Shown here in pieces: positions 7,631 through 15,692 of a stretch of DNA of 64,000 nt. The notes under the pieces are model-generated. The model was not told the DNA's origin. It did not search any database and saw nothing but the letters and a program-made list of their open reading frames with translations. This stretch comes from Leptospira abararensis (GTDB lineage Bacteria; Spirochaetota; Leptospiria; Leptospirales; Leptospiraceae). Within the stretch, counting starts at the first letter, position 1. Each line of letters begins with the position of its first letter. Both the position numbers and the translations under genes were made by a program. The DNA is taken from assembly GCF_016918735.1 (NCBI RefSeq), contig NZ_JAFFPR010000009.1, positions 1-64,000 of the forward strand. The letters run 5' to 3'.

Positions 7631-9517
7631 ATGAAACTCGTTTGGGTTTTGCTATTCCTTTTTAGTCTATCACTCAACGCAGAGGTGGTCTCTTTAGAAT
7701 CGGGATGGACATTTCAATTGGAGGCAGAGACAGATTCTAGGCCAGTGTTAGTTGGTGTTTCTTTAGTAAGTCAAGGATACCGAGTTCCTATTCGTGGAAA
7801 GTATCGATTAAAAATTCCCATACCCATTTTTCCTGAATACTCGCAGGCCATCTATATGGATCGAATTCATTCCGCAGACCAAACTTTTTGGAACGGAAAA
7901 GCCATTGGTTCGACAGGAAGTTTTACACCCGACTATTATCCCTATTGGCATAAGGTTCGTTATTATGAGATTCCTATTTCTCTTCTGAAACAAGGGGAAA
8001 ATGAACTAGTTGTAGAAATAGAATGTCGGGAAACACAGTTTAGGTGTGGTTTGTTTCGATCGATTCCTCTCTTTGGTTCTCAAGATGAAATTAAAGACAA
8101 AATGGTTTTTGAGGATGTAAATCAAATTCTCATTGCGGCATTATTTTTTGGAATTTTTCTTCAACAAGCCATTGGTTATGCCTTAAATCGATCCTCGAAA
8201 TCCGGGCTATATTTGGCGGGAACTGCTATCTTTTTTGTGGGTTGGCGATTACCAGTTCTGAATAAAATCCATTTTTTAATGATCCATCCTGAAGTTTTGG
8301 TGAGATTATTATTTTTTTGTCAGTTCATTTTTCCCGTCTTTATTATGTTATTTGTCCATACTCTCTTTGATAGACGTATTACAAAACTAGCGGTGATTAC
8401 TTTTTTTCTCGATACTGTTCTTGCTTTCATTCAATTGTTTCCTATGGATCCGGATAGCCGATTTTATTTGGTATATATCTGGTATGTCCTACTTGCAATT
8501 AAGGTTCCTATTCTTGTGCAACTTTTGGTAAGGAACTATAAAAAAACAGCCGAAGCAATTGTAGTTTCGTTAGGTGCCCTTGTGGCAACATTCTTTGGAA
8601 TTGCAGATGTCATTACTGATGTTCTGACCGGAAAAAATGCTTATTTAACACAATATGGAATTCTAACTTTTCTATTTGCCGGAGTTCTTGCCATCGCCTT
8701 ACAAAGTGCTAGGACCAGAAGAGAATTACGTAATCTAAACGAATCTTTAGAAATGCTTGTTACTCTTCGCACTCAGGAATTACACAAACAATATAAATTG
8801 TTACATGATGATTTGGTAATGGCCGCAGGATTACAATCAAAGTTAATCCCCCCCATGGAATTCAAACACCATACTCTGAGCGTAGCCTCTGTTTTTATGC
8901 CAATGGAGAAAATTGGAGGTGACTACTTTGATTACTATATTCATGAGGATGGCTCCATTAGCTTTTTATTATGTGATGTTCTTGGGCATGGGATTGCAGC
9001 AGCTCTTATAGCCAGTATGTTAAAAGTTAATTTTTTAGAGATTGCACCAAAAGAAAAAGATCCTGCCGTTTTTTTATCTGAATTAAATCTGAAAATGTTA
9101 CCTGTGGTTGAAAAAAACTATATTACAGCAGTTGCGAGCCATTTTGATTTAGAAAGATCGGTAATGAAATATTCGGTGATGGGCCATCCAAGTCCTTATT
9201 CTATGAATGTTGTTTCTAATTCCCTGGCACCTCTTAGCGGGAGAGGACCTATCATGGGTTGGAAAAAAGATGTTTTGGTAGAAACCTTCTCTCGGGACCT
9301 GAAATCTGGAGATCGTTTCTTTTTTTATACGGATGGGATTACTGAGAGCCAAAATAAAAATAGGGAATTGTACGGAGAATTGCGATTGAAAGAACAGCTA
9401 ACAGCCGGCTTGGATCTTTCTCTTTTTGAATTAAATGAAAAAATCAAAAAGGATATTCGAAATTTCGCATTTCGTTTGTCAGATGACGTAACATACTTTA
9501 CGATCGATATCAAATGA
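7631..9517 (+). CDS. 7TMR-DISM-type membrane protein with SpoIIE/PP2C serine phosphatase domain
   Basis: The 628-residue protein starts with a signal peptide (MKLVWVLLFLFSLSLNAEVV). A periplasmic beta-sandwich domain (about 20-165) is followed by seven membrane helices (about 175-365). A short coiled linker leads to a C-terminal PP2C/SpoIIE phosphatase (about 400-625). Metal-binding motifs GDYFD (near 431), CDVLGHG (near 447), YTDGITE (near 565) and the final SDDVT are all present, so the phosphatase should be active. Such proteins sense external ligands and dephosphorylate anti-sigma-factor antagonists in partner-switching pathways. The next gene, a sensor kinase, overlaps by 4 nt, implying a shared pathway. 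The ATG follows GAGATGGGCC. Confidence 0.85.
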   Translation: MKLVWVLLFLFSLSLNAEVVSLESGWTFQLEAETDSRPVLVGVSLVSQGYRVPIRGKYRLKIPIPIFPEYSQAIYMDRIHSADQTFWNGKAIGSTGSFTPDYYPYWHKVRYYEIPISLLKQGENELVVEIECRETQFRCGLFRSIPLFGSQDEIKDKMVFEDVNQILIAALFFGIFLQQAIGYALNRSSKSGLYLAGTAIFFVGWRLPVLNKIHFLMIHPEVLVRLLFFCQFIFPVFIMLFVHTLFDRRITKLAVITFFLDTVLAFIQLFPMDPDSRFYLVYIWYVLLAIKVPILVQLLVRNYKKTAEAIVVSLGALVATFFGIADVITDVLTGKNAYLTQYGILTFLFAGVLAIALQSARTRRELRNLNESLEMLVTLRTQELHKQYKLLHDDLVMAAGLQSKLIPPMEFKHHTLSVASVFMPMEKIGGDYFDYYIHEDGSISFLLCDVLGHGIAAALIASMLKVNFLEIAPKEKDPAVFLSELNLKMLPVVEKNYITAVASHFDLERSVMKYSVMGHPSPYSMNVVSNSLAPLSGRGPIMGWKKDVLVETFSRDLKSGDRFFFYTDGITESQNKNRELYGELRLKEQLTAGLDLSLFELNEKIKKDIRNFAFRLSDDVTYFTIDIK

Positions 9518-10818
9518 AAGCCTTACTTGACAGATTGGGAATTCGGTGGTTACTCAATTTGGGCGTTACTGAACATTTGGGATTAGAATCCTCTGTTCGT
9601 GTACAACTTTCTAACTTAATTGCTATCTTGGGAATTTTTTCTAATATTCAGTATTCTATTTTCTTTTTTATTGCGGGTGCTCCCCATTACCAAATCATGA
9701 ATGTCATTCATTGTTTTGTGATTTCAGCTTTAGTTTTAGTTTTGTACTTAAATACAAAAGAAAGATATTCTCTTTCACGGATTATATTGGTTTTTACAAT
9801 TTCTGTTCCTTTGTTTTTTGTTTCGACCATTAGTTTTGGCACTTCTGGTGGATTCTATTATTACTTTTTAATGTTCGCAATTGTTCCCTTTGTACTTTTC
9901 TCTTATGAGGATAAGTGGTGGATTTTGTTTGTCTTTTTAATGAATACCTCTTTTTATATTTGGTTCGAGTTTTTTGGAAGTCCCGGTGATTTTATTAAAG
10001 GAACCCTTTTGTATCACAAGGCAGTGCAGGATATGTTCCGAATCAATTCTGTGGTTTCCTGTTTATCTTTTGTTGCATTGTTTATGTTTTATTTTTTAAG
10101 AAACATCAATCGAATCCAAAAAGAAATGATTCGAATCAATGATCATAAAGATCGTATTTTTTCTATCCTGGCCCATGATTTAAAAGGACCCATAGGAACG
10201 ATGAGTAACTATTTAGGTTATTTAACGAATTCCTTACCCGAAAGAGAAGAGTTGGTTTTTGGTTTGAAAGAACTTAAAAAAAGCACAAACCAAACTTATT
10301 TAGTATTAGAAAATTTGTTGGATTGGGTTCGAAATGAAACCAAAAAAACTCAATACAATCCTTTGAATTTGAATCTCTCTACAATCATAAAAAATGCAAC
10401 CGATATACTAAATATCCAAGCGAAGGACAAAGAAATATCTTGGGAAACAAAAATTTCAGAAGATCATTGTATCTATTGTGATGAACGAATGACGGCTACT
10501 GTTTTGCGTAATATCTTATCCAATGCAGTAAAATATTCTCATCCTAAGGGTAAGGTTTCGATTGAGGCAGAACCTCATTCCCATTTTATGGAAATTCGAT
10601 TTCAAGACCGGGGAGTGGGAATGTCCGTGGAGCTTTTAGAAAAAATTATGGAAGGGAAACGATTTCCTTCTCGATTCGGTACGGTTGGTGAAAGAGGAAC
10701 GGGCCTTGGTTTACTTGTCTGTATGGAGTTATTAAAAGAACAGGGAGGCTCCTTACAAGTCATTAGTAAACTCGAAGAAGGAACAAAAATTATTGTCCGT
10801 CTTCCTCTCGCACGTTAA
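9514..10818 (+). CDS. Membrane sensor histidine kinase
   Basis: The 434-residue protein has about six N-terminal membrane helices (35-190) with no obvious periplasmic domain. A HisKA domain follows with the phospho-acceptor His in ILAHDLKGPIGTMSNYLGY (near 220). The HATPase has an N-box LRNILSNAVKYSHP (near 332), G1 DRGVGMS and G2 GERGTGLGLLVC. It starts inside the stop codon of the upstream PP2C gene (ATGA), so the two are cotranscribed and probably translationally coupled. No response regulator is adjacent; its partner is elsewhere, or the PP2C system is the output. Confidence 0.85.
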   Translation: MKALLDRLGIRWLLNLGVTEHLGLESSVRVQLSNLIAILGIFSNIQYSIFFFIAGAPHYQIMNVIHCFVISALVLVLYLNTKERYSLSRIILVFTISVPLFFVSTISFGTSGGFYYYFLMFAIVPFVLFSYEDKWWILFVFLMNTSFYIWFEFFGSPGDFIKGTLLYHKAVQDMFRINSVVSCLSFVALFMFYFLRNINRIQKEMIRINDHKDRIFSILAHDLKGPIGTMSNYLGYLTNSLPEREELVFGLKELKKSTNQTYLVLENLLDWVRNETKKTQYNPLNLNLSTIIKNATDILNIQAKDKEISWETKISEDHCIYCDERMTATVLRNILSNAVKYSHPKGKVSIEAEPHSHFMEIRFQDRGVGMSVELLEKIMEGKRFPSRFGTVGERGTGLGLLVCMELLKEQGGSLQVISKLEEGTKIIVRLPLAR

Positions 10819-10859
10819 AATCATTTCTTTTTTTTAAACTTCTAGTCCAATTTTTAAGT

Positions 10860-13121
10860 ATGTGGCCTTCCTCTTATTTTCGTTGGTTAACCAAATCTGT
10901 CCCGACAGGGGCTGTAGAAATTTACCCTAAATTATCAGATTCCTATGAAACGAATCTTCCAAATGTATTTATCATCGGAGACCTAACGGGCCTTCCACTG
11001 TTGAGATTAGCGGCGGAAAGTGGAGTGAAAGTTTGGAAACACATCCGGGAAAAGAAAACCGATTGTTTGGATGCAGTGATTATTGGGTCCGGTCCTGCTG
11101 GTTTGTCTTGTGCCTATGAAGCAAGTCGTTTGGGAAAAAAATATGTCTTACTCGAAGCAAACCTTCCCTTCCAAACCATTCAAAGTTATCCTAAACAGAA
11201 ACCAATTTTTGCTGAACCTAAAAACTTAGAGACTCGTTCCAAAATTAAAATTCAGGATTCCACCAAAGAAGATTTGTTAGAATATCTGAGTGAGTTATTG
11301 AAAAAAGAACCGATGGAAATACAGACCGGAAAACGAGTCTCTTCCATTCAGTTTGATGGTTTTCTTTATACAGTAAAAACGGAAACAGGTGAATCTTATC
11401 TCACCAATTCGGTAGTCATCGCTATTGGAAAATCTGGTGATCCGAAACGGTTGGGTGTGAAGGGTGAATCTAATCCTTCTGTTTTCTACCGTTTGTTCGA
11501 TCCTTATGATGCAAAGGGGAAGTCTATTGTGATTGTTGGCGGAGGTGATAGTGCCGTGGAAGCTGCGATCGCATGTTCTCATTATGCGAAAGAAGTAAAC
11601 TTGGTTCATCGGGGCAAAGTGTTCCAAAGACCCAAGGAGGAAAATCTAAAAAGTTTAGAAAAAAAAGTCCAGGAAGGAAAAATAAAAATTCTAAGAGAAG
11701 CCGAAGTAACAGAAATCTCCGAACAGAATGTTTTTGTGAAAACTCACCAATCATCCGTTAAACTTAAATCCGATTTAGTTTATATTTTGATCGGCACTAC
11801 ACCACCCATTTCTTTTTTAAGAAAAATAGGAATCAAAATTCAAAATGAAAAATCATTTTCTGATTGGGTGGGATTCGCTTCTCTTTTTTCATTTGCAGTC
11901 CTTGCGTATTTCGGAAAGGCATCTTTTTATGGGCCGGGATGGTTTTCTCCATTGGCCACAGCTTTTCTTTCAGTTTCAATTCTTTCTTTGTTATCGTTTG
12001 GTTATTTGAAGTGGAAACAAGGGATAGGATCTTTTCGGCCATGGAATTTTATCAGAAACAGCTATCTTCTTATGGCTTTCTGCTATTTTATTTTTGTCTA
12101 TTTAAGCGCGACATATTTTGGTTATACGCTATTCGATAAGTATCCTTCTTTCCACTATACTATGTTATACTCTCTAACCATTTTGGTTTTTGGCATTCGC
12201 AGGATTTTGGTTCGAAAAACGGAATATATTTTTTACCAAACACTTAGTTTAATTTTTGTCCAAATTTTCTTTTTGTTTTTATTGCCTGAGCTAATATTAC
12301 CTGCTCTTGGGGATTTTGGTTATTTAGGAAATCCCGATGGATACATTCGAACAGAAATTTTTCCAAATGATGCTTATTGGAAAGCCTACGGTTTTATATT
12401 GGCTTGGCCCCTGAGTATGGGAGTTTTGTATGATGGAGGGATCACAAACTTTTGGTTAGGTTATGGAATCCTATTTAGTTTTGGATTCATTCCGTTGTTG
12501 GTTTATCGATATGGTAAGGGTGCCTATTGTGGCTGGATTTGTTCTTGCGGGGGCCTTGCGGAGACATTAGGCGATGAACATAGACAAAAAATGCCCCATG
12601 GAAAATGGGCCTATCGGTTAGAACATTCTGGACAATATATCCTTCTCGTTGCCTTTTTACTCACTGCCTTGAAACTAATCGGTGTGTATGGTAAACTCAG
12701 TGATCCAAGTTTGGCGATTAGTGAGTCCCTTGCTGATTCCATAAAATGGATTTATGACATAGTTGTAGACATTGGGCTTGCTGGTGTGGTAGGGGTTGGT
12801 TTTTACTTTCTCTTTTCTGGACGGATATGGTGTCGTATGTTCTGTCCATTGGCATCCCTTATGCATATTTATGCTAAGTTCAGTCGGTTTCGAATTTTTT
12901 CTGATAAAAAGAGATGTATCTCTTGTAATATTTGTACAAAAAATTGTCACCAAGGAATTGATGTTATGGGATATGCTAACCGAGGTATTCCAATGGATAG
13001 CGTACAATGTGTAAGATGTTCTGCTTGTGTCTCTCTTTGTCCTACCGATGTATTGGAATTTGGACAGTTGACTTCCTCTGGGATTCATTATGATTCTCTC
13101 CAAGCAAAGCTACGGAAATAA
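10860..13121 (+). CDS. Circularly permuted flavoprotein fused to NapH-like membrane polyferredoxin
   Basis: The 753-residue fusion begins with a segment that normally ends thioredoxin-reductase-like flavoproteins (NVFIIGDLTGLPLLRLAAES, residues 34-53). Then come the FAD-binding IIGSGPAGLSCAYEASRLG (near 75) and the NAD(P)-binding IVGGGDSAVEAAIACSHYAK (near 225). About six membrane helices (340-645) follow. These carry CGWICSCGG near 558 and CRMFCP near 659, both typical of NapH/CcoG-type proteins. Two [4Fe-4S] motifs close the protein: CISCNICTKNC near 686 and CVRCSACVSLCP near 717. It probably moves electrons between NAD(P)H and a membrane or periplasmic acceptor. The acceptor is unknown. 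It lies 41 nt after the kinase gene. Confidence 0.7.
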   Translation: MWPSSYFRWLTKSVPTGAVEIYPKLSDSYETNLPNVFIIGDLTGLPLLRLAAESGVKVWKHIREKKTDCLDAVIIGSGPAGLSCAYEASRLGKKYVLLEANLPFQTIQSYPKQKPIFAEPKNLETRSKIKIQDSTKEDLLEYLSELLKKEPMEIQTGKRVSSIQFDGFLYTVKTETGESYLTNSVVIAIGKSGDPKRLGVKGESNPSVFYRLFDPYDAKGKSIVIVGGGDSAVEAAIACSHYAKEVNLVHRGKVFQRPKEENLKSLEKKVQEGKIKILREAEVTEISEQNVFVKTHQSSVKLKSDLVYILIGTTPPISFLRKIGIKIQNEKSFSDWVGFASLFSFAVLAYFGKASFYGPGWFSPLATAFLSVSILSLLSFGYLKWKQGIGSFRPWNFIRNSYLLMAFCYFIFVYLSATYFGYTLFDKYPSFHYTMLYSLTILVFGIRRILVRKTEYIFYQTLSLIFVQIFFLFLLPELILPALGDFGYLGNPDGYIRTEIFPNDAYWKAYGFILAWPLSMGVLYDGGITNFWLGYGILFSFGFIPLLVYRYGKGAYCGWICSCGGLAETLGDEHRQKMPHGKWAYRLEHSGQYILLVAFLLTALKLIGVYGKLSDPSLAISESLADSIKWIYDIVVDIGLAGVVGVGFYFLFSGRIWCRMFCPLASLMHIYAKFSRFRIFSDKKRCISCNICTKNCHQGIDVMGYANRGIPMDSVQCVRCSACVSLCPTDVLEFGQLTSSGIHYDSLQAKLRK

Positions 13122-13124
13122 AAT

Positions 13125-14312
13125 TTGAATTCGCTAAGGGAAGATATTGAAACTTTATATTGGGAGGGGGTCAAAATGGCAACTCCAGACTTTCTCTCTT
13201 CGGAATTTTGGTATCAACATTCAGACCTTCGCAAAGTTCTAAACAATTCGAATAAGAAGAATTATGTTTTTGCATTAGGGAAAGCAGCCTATGCCATGGC
13301 AATTTCGTTTCAGGAATATGTTTCCGTTGATCAAGGTTTTATTCTCACAAAGTACAAACATCTTCCCGAAGAGATCAGATCCAAAGGGCAAATGGGAATC
13401 TGGAAATGTAGAGAGGCTTCGCATCCAATCCCTAATGAACATTCCGAGTTGTATTCACGCGAAGTAATGCAAGATCTTTTAGGTTTGGATGAAACCCACC
13501 AATTGATTATTTTGTTATCAGGGGGTGGATCCAGTTTATTTGAGATTCCAGAACAAGGATTTTGCTTAAATGATTTGATCCAATTAAATCAGGATTTGTT
13601 AAAAAAAGGTCTTTCTATTCAAAAAATCAATGCAGAAAGAAAAAAATATTCTGCAGTAAAAGCAGGAAAGTTATTAAAACAACTGAATCCAAATTTAAAA
13701 ACATATACTTTTGCAATATCAGATGTGTTAGGTGATGATCCAAACATCATAGCTTCCGCCCCAAGTTATCCGGGAAGTGAATATTATATTATGGGAAATT
13801 TATCTGCTTCCCTTGTCGGTATACAAAAAAAAGCAGATTCTTTAGGTTATGAGGTAAGGATTCTTTCTGATTCTTGGGACCAGTCAAGTGAAGTTACTGC
13901 AGAACTTATGTATAACGAATTGATCAATGCAAAGAAAATAGATAGTAAACAAGCGATACTAATTGGCGGAGAATTGGTTTGTTATGTAAAGGGGGATGGA
14001 CTTGGAGGACGTAACCAAGAGACAGCACTGCGTATGGCCATTCTTAGTAAATCGATAGAAACAGATAGGGAGTGGCTATTTTTATCCTGTGGAACCGATG
14101 GAACAGACGGACCCACTGATGCCGCTGGTGGGATTGTCGGAGGAGAGACTTGGGAGGAAATGAAGGCAAAAGGTTGGGATGCAGAGAAAGAATTAAAGAA
14201 TTCCAATTCTTATCCCATACTAAAAGACACGAATGCCCTTCTTTTTACAGGTGCTACTGGAACCAATGTAAACGATCTCTTGATTCTTTTATTAGCGGAA
14301 AGGAATTCCTAA
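13125..14312 (+). CDS. Glycerate 2-kinase (MOFRL family)
   Basis: The 395-residue protein has the MOFRL glycerate kinase architecture. An N-terminal DUF4147-type domain includes YVFALGKAAYAMAISF and LLSGGGSSLFEIP. A C-terminal MOFRL domain includes GGRNQETALRMA and SCGTDGTDGPTDAAGG (near 325-340). Members phosphorylate D-glycerate to 2-phosphoglycerate, feeding lower glycolysis. The start is uncertain. TTG at 13125 gives a full-length N-terminus. ATG at 13176 has a strong GGAGGGGG site but would cut part of the first conserved helix. The gene begins 3 nt after the flavoprotein stop, so an operon is likely. The 3' end overlaps the convergent secernin-like gene by 21 nt. Confidence 0.85.
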   Translation: MNSLREDIETLYWEGVKMATPDFLSSEFWYQHSDLRKVLNNSNKKNYVFALGKAAYAMAISFQEYVSVDQGFILTKYKHLPEEIRSKGQMGIWKCREASHPIPNEHSELYSREVMQDLLGLDETHQLIILLSGGGSSLFEIPEQGFCLNDLIQLNQDLLKKGLSIQKINAERKKYSAVKAGKLLKQLNPNLKTYTFAISDVLGDDPNIIASAPSYPGSEYYIMGNLSASLVGIQKKADSLGYEVRILSDSWDQSSEVTAELMYNELINAKKIDSKQAILIGGELVCYVKGDGLGGRNQETALRMAILSKSIETDREWLFLSCGTDGTDGPTDAAGGIVGGETWEEMKAKGWDAEKELKNSNSYPILKDTNALLFTGATGTNVNDLLILLLAERNS

Positions 14313-15638
14313 GTTCCGATTTTGTCCAGACCAGTAGATTTGAAAAATTGGATTTTGCCATCGACTCCTTCCTATTTTGGACTGAATCAATTCTTCATCC
14401 ACCTTCTTTAGTATGTTTACATGATCTTTTAAGAATCGCCATTGGATCTCTTCTTTTTTCTGCAGGGGAAGATGTTCTTTGGAGAGATTAAAAACTGATT
14501 CTTGTAATCCAATCAAAGCCGGAACTAACATCGATCGTACGGCTTGGTAATCAAAATTGGATTTTCTTGCAATTGATTCGTGTAACCACCATAAGGTTTC
14601 CGAATACGATTCATTAGATAACAAACTTGAGGAACCCACGAAATTTTTTGTTCCAAAAAAGAAAGGTTTGAATAAACTCAAACAAGGAGTGGAAGTTCCT
14701 GTATAAAACACCCGGAGAGGATCTTGGTTGGTTTCCGAAGTATCCCATTCAACGATAAGGCTACCGTTGGTTTGGTTGGGAGTGGTTGGTCCTGTTGCAT
14801 GCAAACATAGAGACTTCATCGAAGAAGAGGAAGGTTCGAATTCATCAATCTCAATGGAATGTGTTTTTAAAGTTTCCATTGCTTCTTTGGTTGTATACCG
14901 AGAGTTTTCTTCTTCTAAATTTCCAGCTGTTTCTTCGTGTAATTTTCTTCTGTCTTTACAATGGCTCATATATGTATAAAACTGATCACTGAAATGGTCT
15001 TTAAAAGAAAACTCACGATTGGAATTTTTTCTCAGTTTATCAATTAGGTTCGGTGAGGAGTATTCAAAGTCAGAACCAATAGTGAGACCATTGGAGATCG
15101 CATAAAATGTATCTATTTTTTTTGCTACCCAATAACGGTCTGCCGTTTCTAAAACATAACCATCTGTGCGATCTGCTATAATAAAACTATTATGATAGAA
15201 AAAAGACTTATTTTCATACCCACCGCAAGCGTCCTGTCCGTAGTTTTCTAATAATTCTGTGATGAGAAACAATGCATCTCGGGCAGACTTACACCGCTCC
15301 AGTCCTAACCGAATTAAATCCATTCCCGTTAAACCATCGTTTTTTTTAGGTTTTTTCAAATGGGTGAAAACGGCTTCGTTTCCTATGCATAATCCAAACT
15401 CATTCACACCCATTTCTGCTCCCCACATATGGAAGGGTTTACTTAGAAACACTTCATAAGTAACGGGAGTTTGCGGAATTTCAATATATGTTGTGCGTAA
15501 CTGGGATCCTTTCTCATATTCCATACGAGGAACGTGCAGTATAGATTGTGCTTCGTTTGGTTCTCGGTCAGAGTTTTTGGCAAAGATTCTTTTTTGTGTC
15601 TTGGTAAATTTTTCAGTGGCAAGAGAGGTATCGCACAT
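14292..15638 (-). CDS. Secernin-like N-terminal nucleophile peptidase (C69 family)
   Basis: The 448-residue protein begins MCDTSLA, placing Cys at residue 2 as expected for an Ntn-hydrolase nucleophile exposed after Met removal. It continues with RIFAKNSDREPNEAQ, PFHMWGAEMGVNEFGLCIGN and GLTGMDLIRLGLERCKSARD, the core pattern of secernin/dipeptidase C69 proteins. Activity is likely amide or peptide hydrolysis, but secernin substrates are largely undefined. No signal peptide is seen. The gene is divergent from the P-type ATPase (54-nt gap) and overlaps the end of the convergent glycerate kinase. Confidence 0.75.
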   Translation of the reverse strand: MCDTSLATEKFTKTQKRIFAKNSDREPNEAQSILHVPRMEYEKGSQLRTTYIEIPQTPVTYEVFLSKPFHMWGAEMGVNEFGLCIGNEAVFTHLKKPKKNDGLTGMDLIRLGLERCKSARDALFLITELLENYGQDACGGYENKSFFYHNSFIIADRTDGYVLETADRYWVAKKIDTFYAISNGLTIGSDFEYSSPNLIDKLRKNSNREFSFKDHFSDQFYTYMSHCKDRRKLHEETAGNLEEENSRYTTKEAMETLKTHSIEIDEFEPSSSSMKSLCLHATGPTTPNQTNGSLIVEWDTSETNQDPLRVFYTGTSTPCLSLFKPFFFGTKNFVGSSSLLSNESYSETLWWLHESIARKSNFDYQAVRSMLVPALIGLQESVFNLSKEHLPLQKKEEIQWRFLKDHVNILKKVDEELIQSKIGRSRWQNPIFQIYWSGQNRNLGIPFR

Positions 15639-15692
15639 TCTAGAATGTTAATCAGATTTCTTTCAAAAAACAAGACCAAATCAAATAAGAAT

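Noticed and set aside
12675..13103. 142-residue minus-strand frame inside the flavoprotein/polyferredoxin gene
   Set aside because: It is fully antisense to conserved Cys motifs of the true gene.
15534..15692. N-terminal extension of the P-type ATPase
   Set aside because: It would overlap the divergent secernin-like gene; ATG at 15693 matches the family N-terminus.
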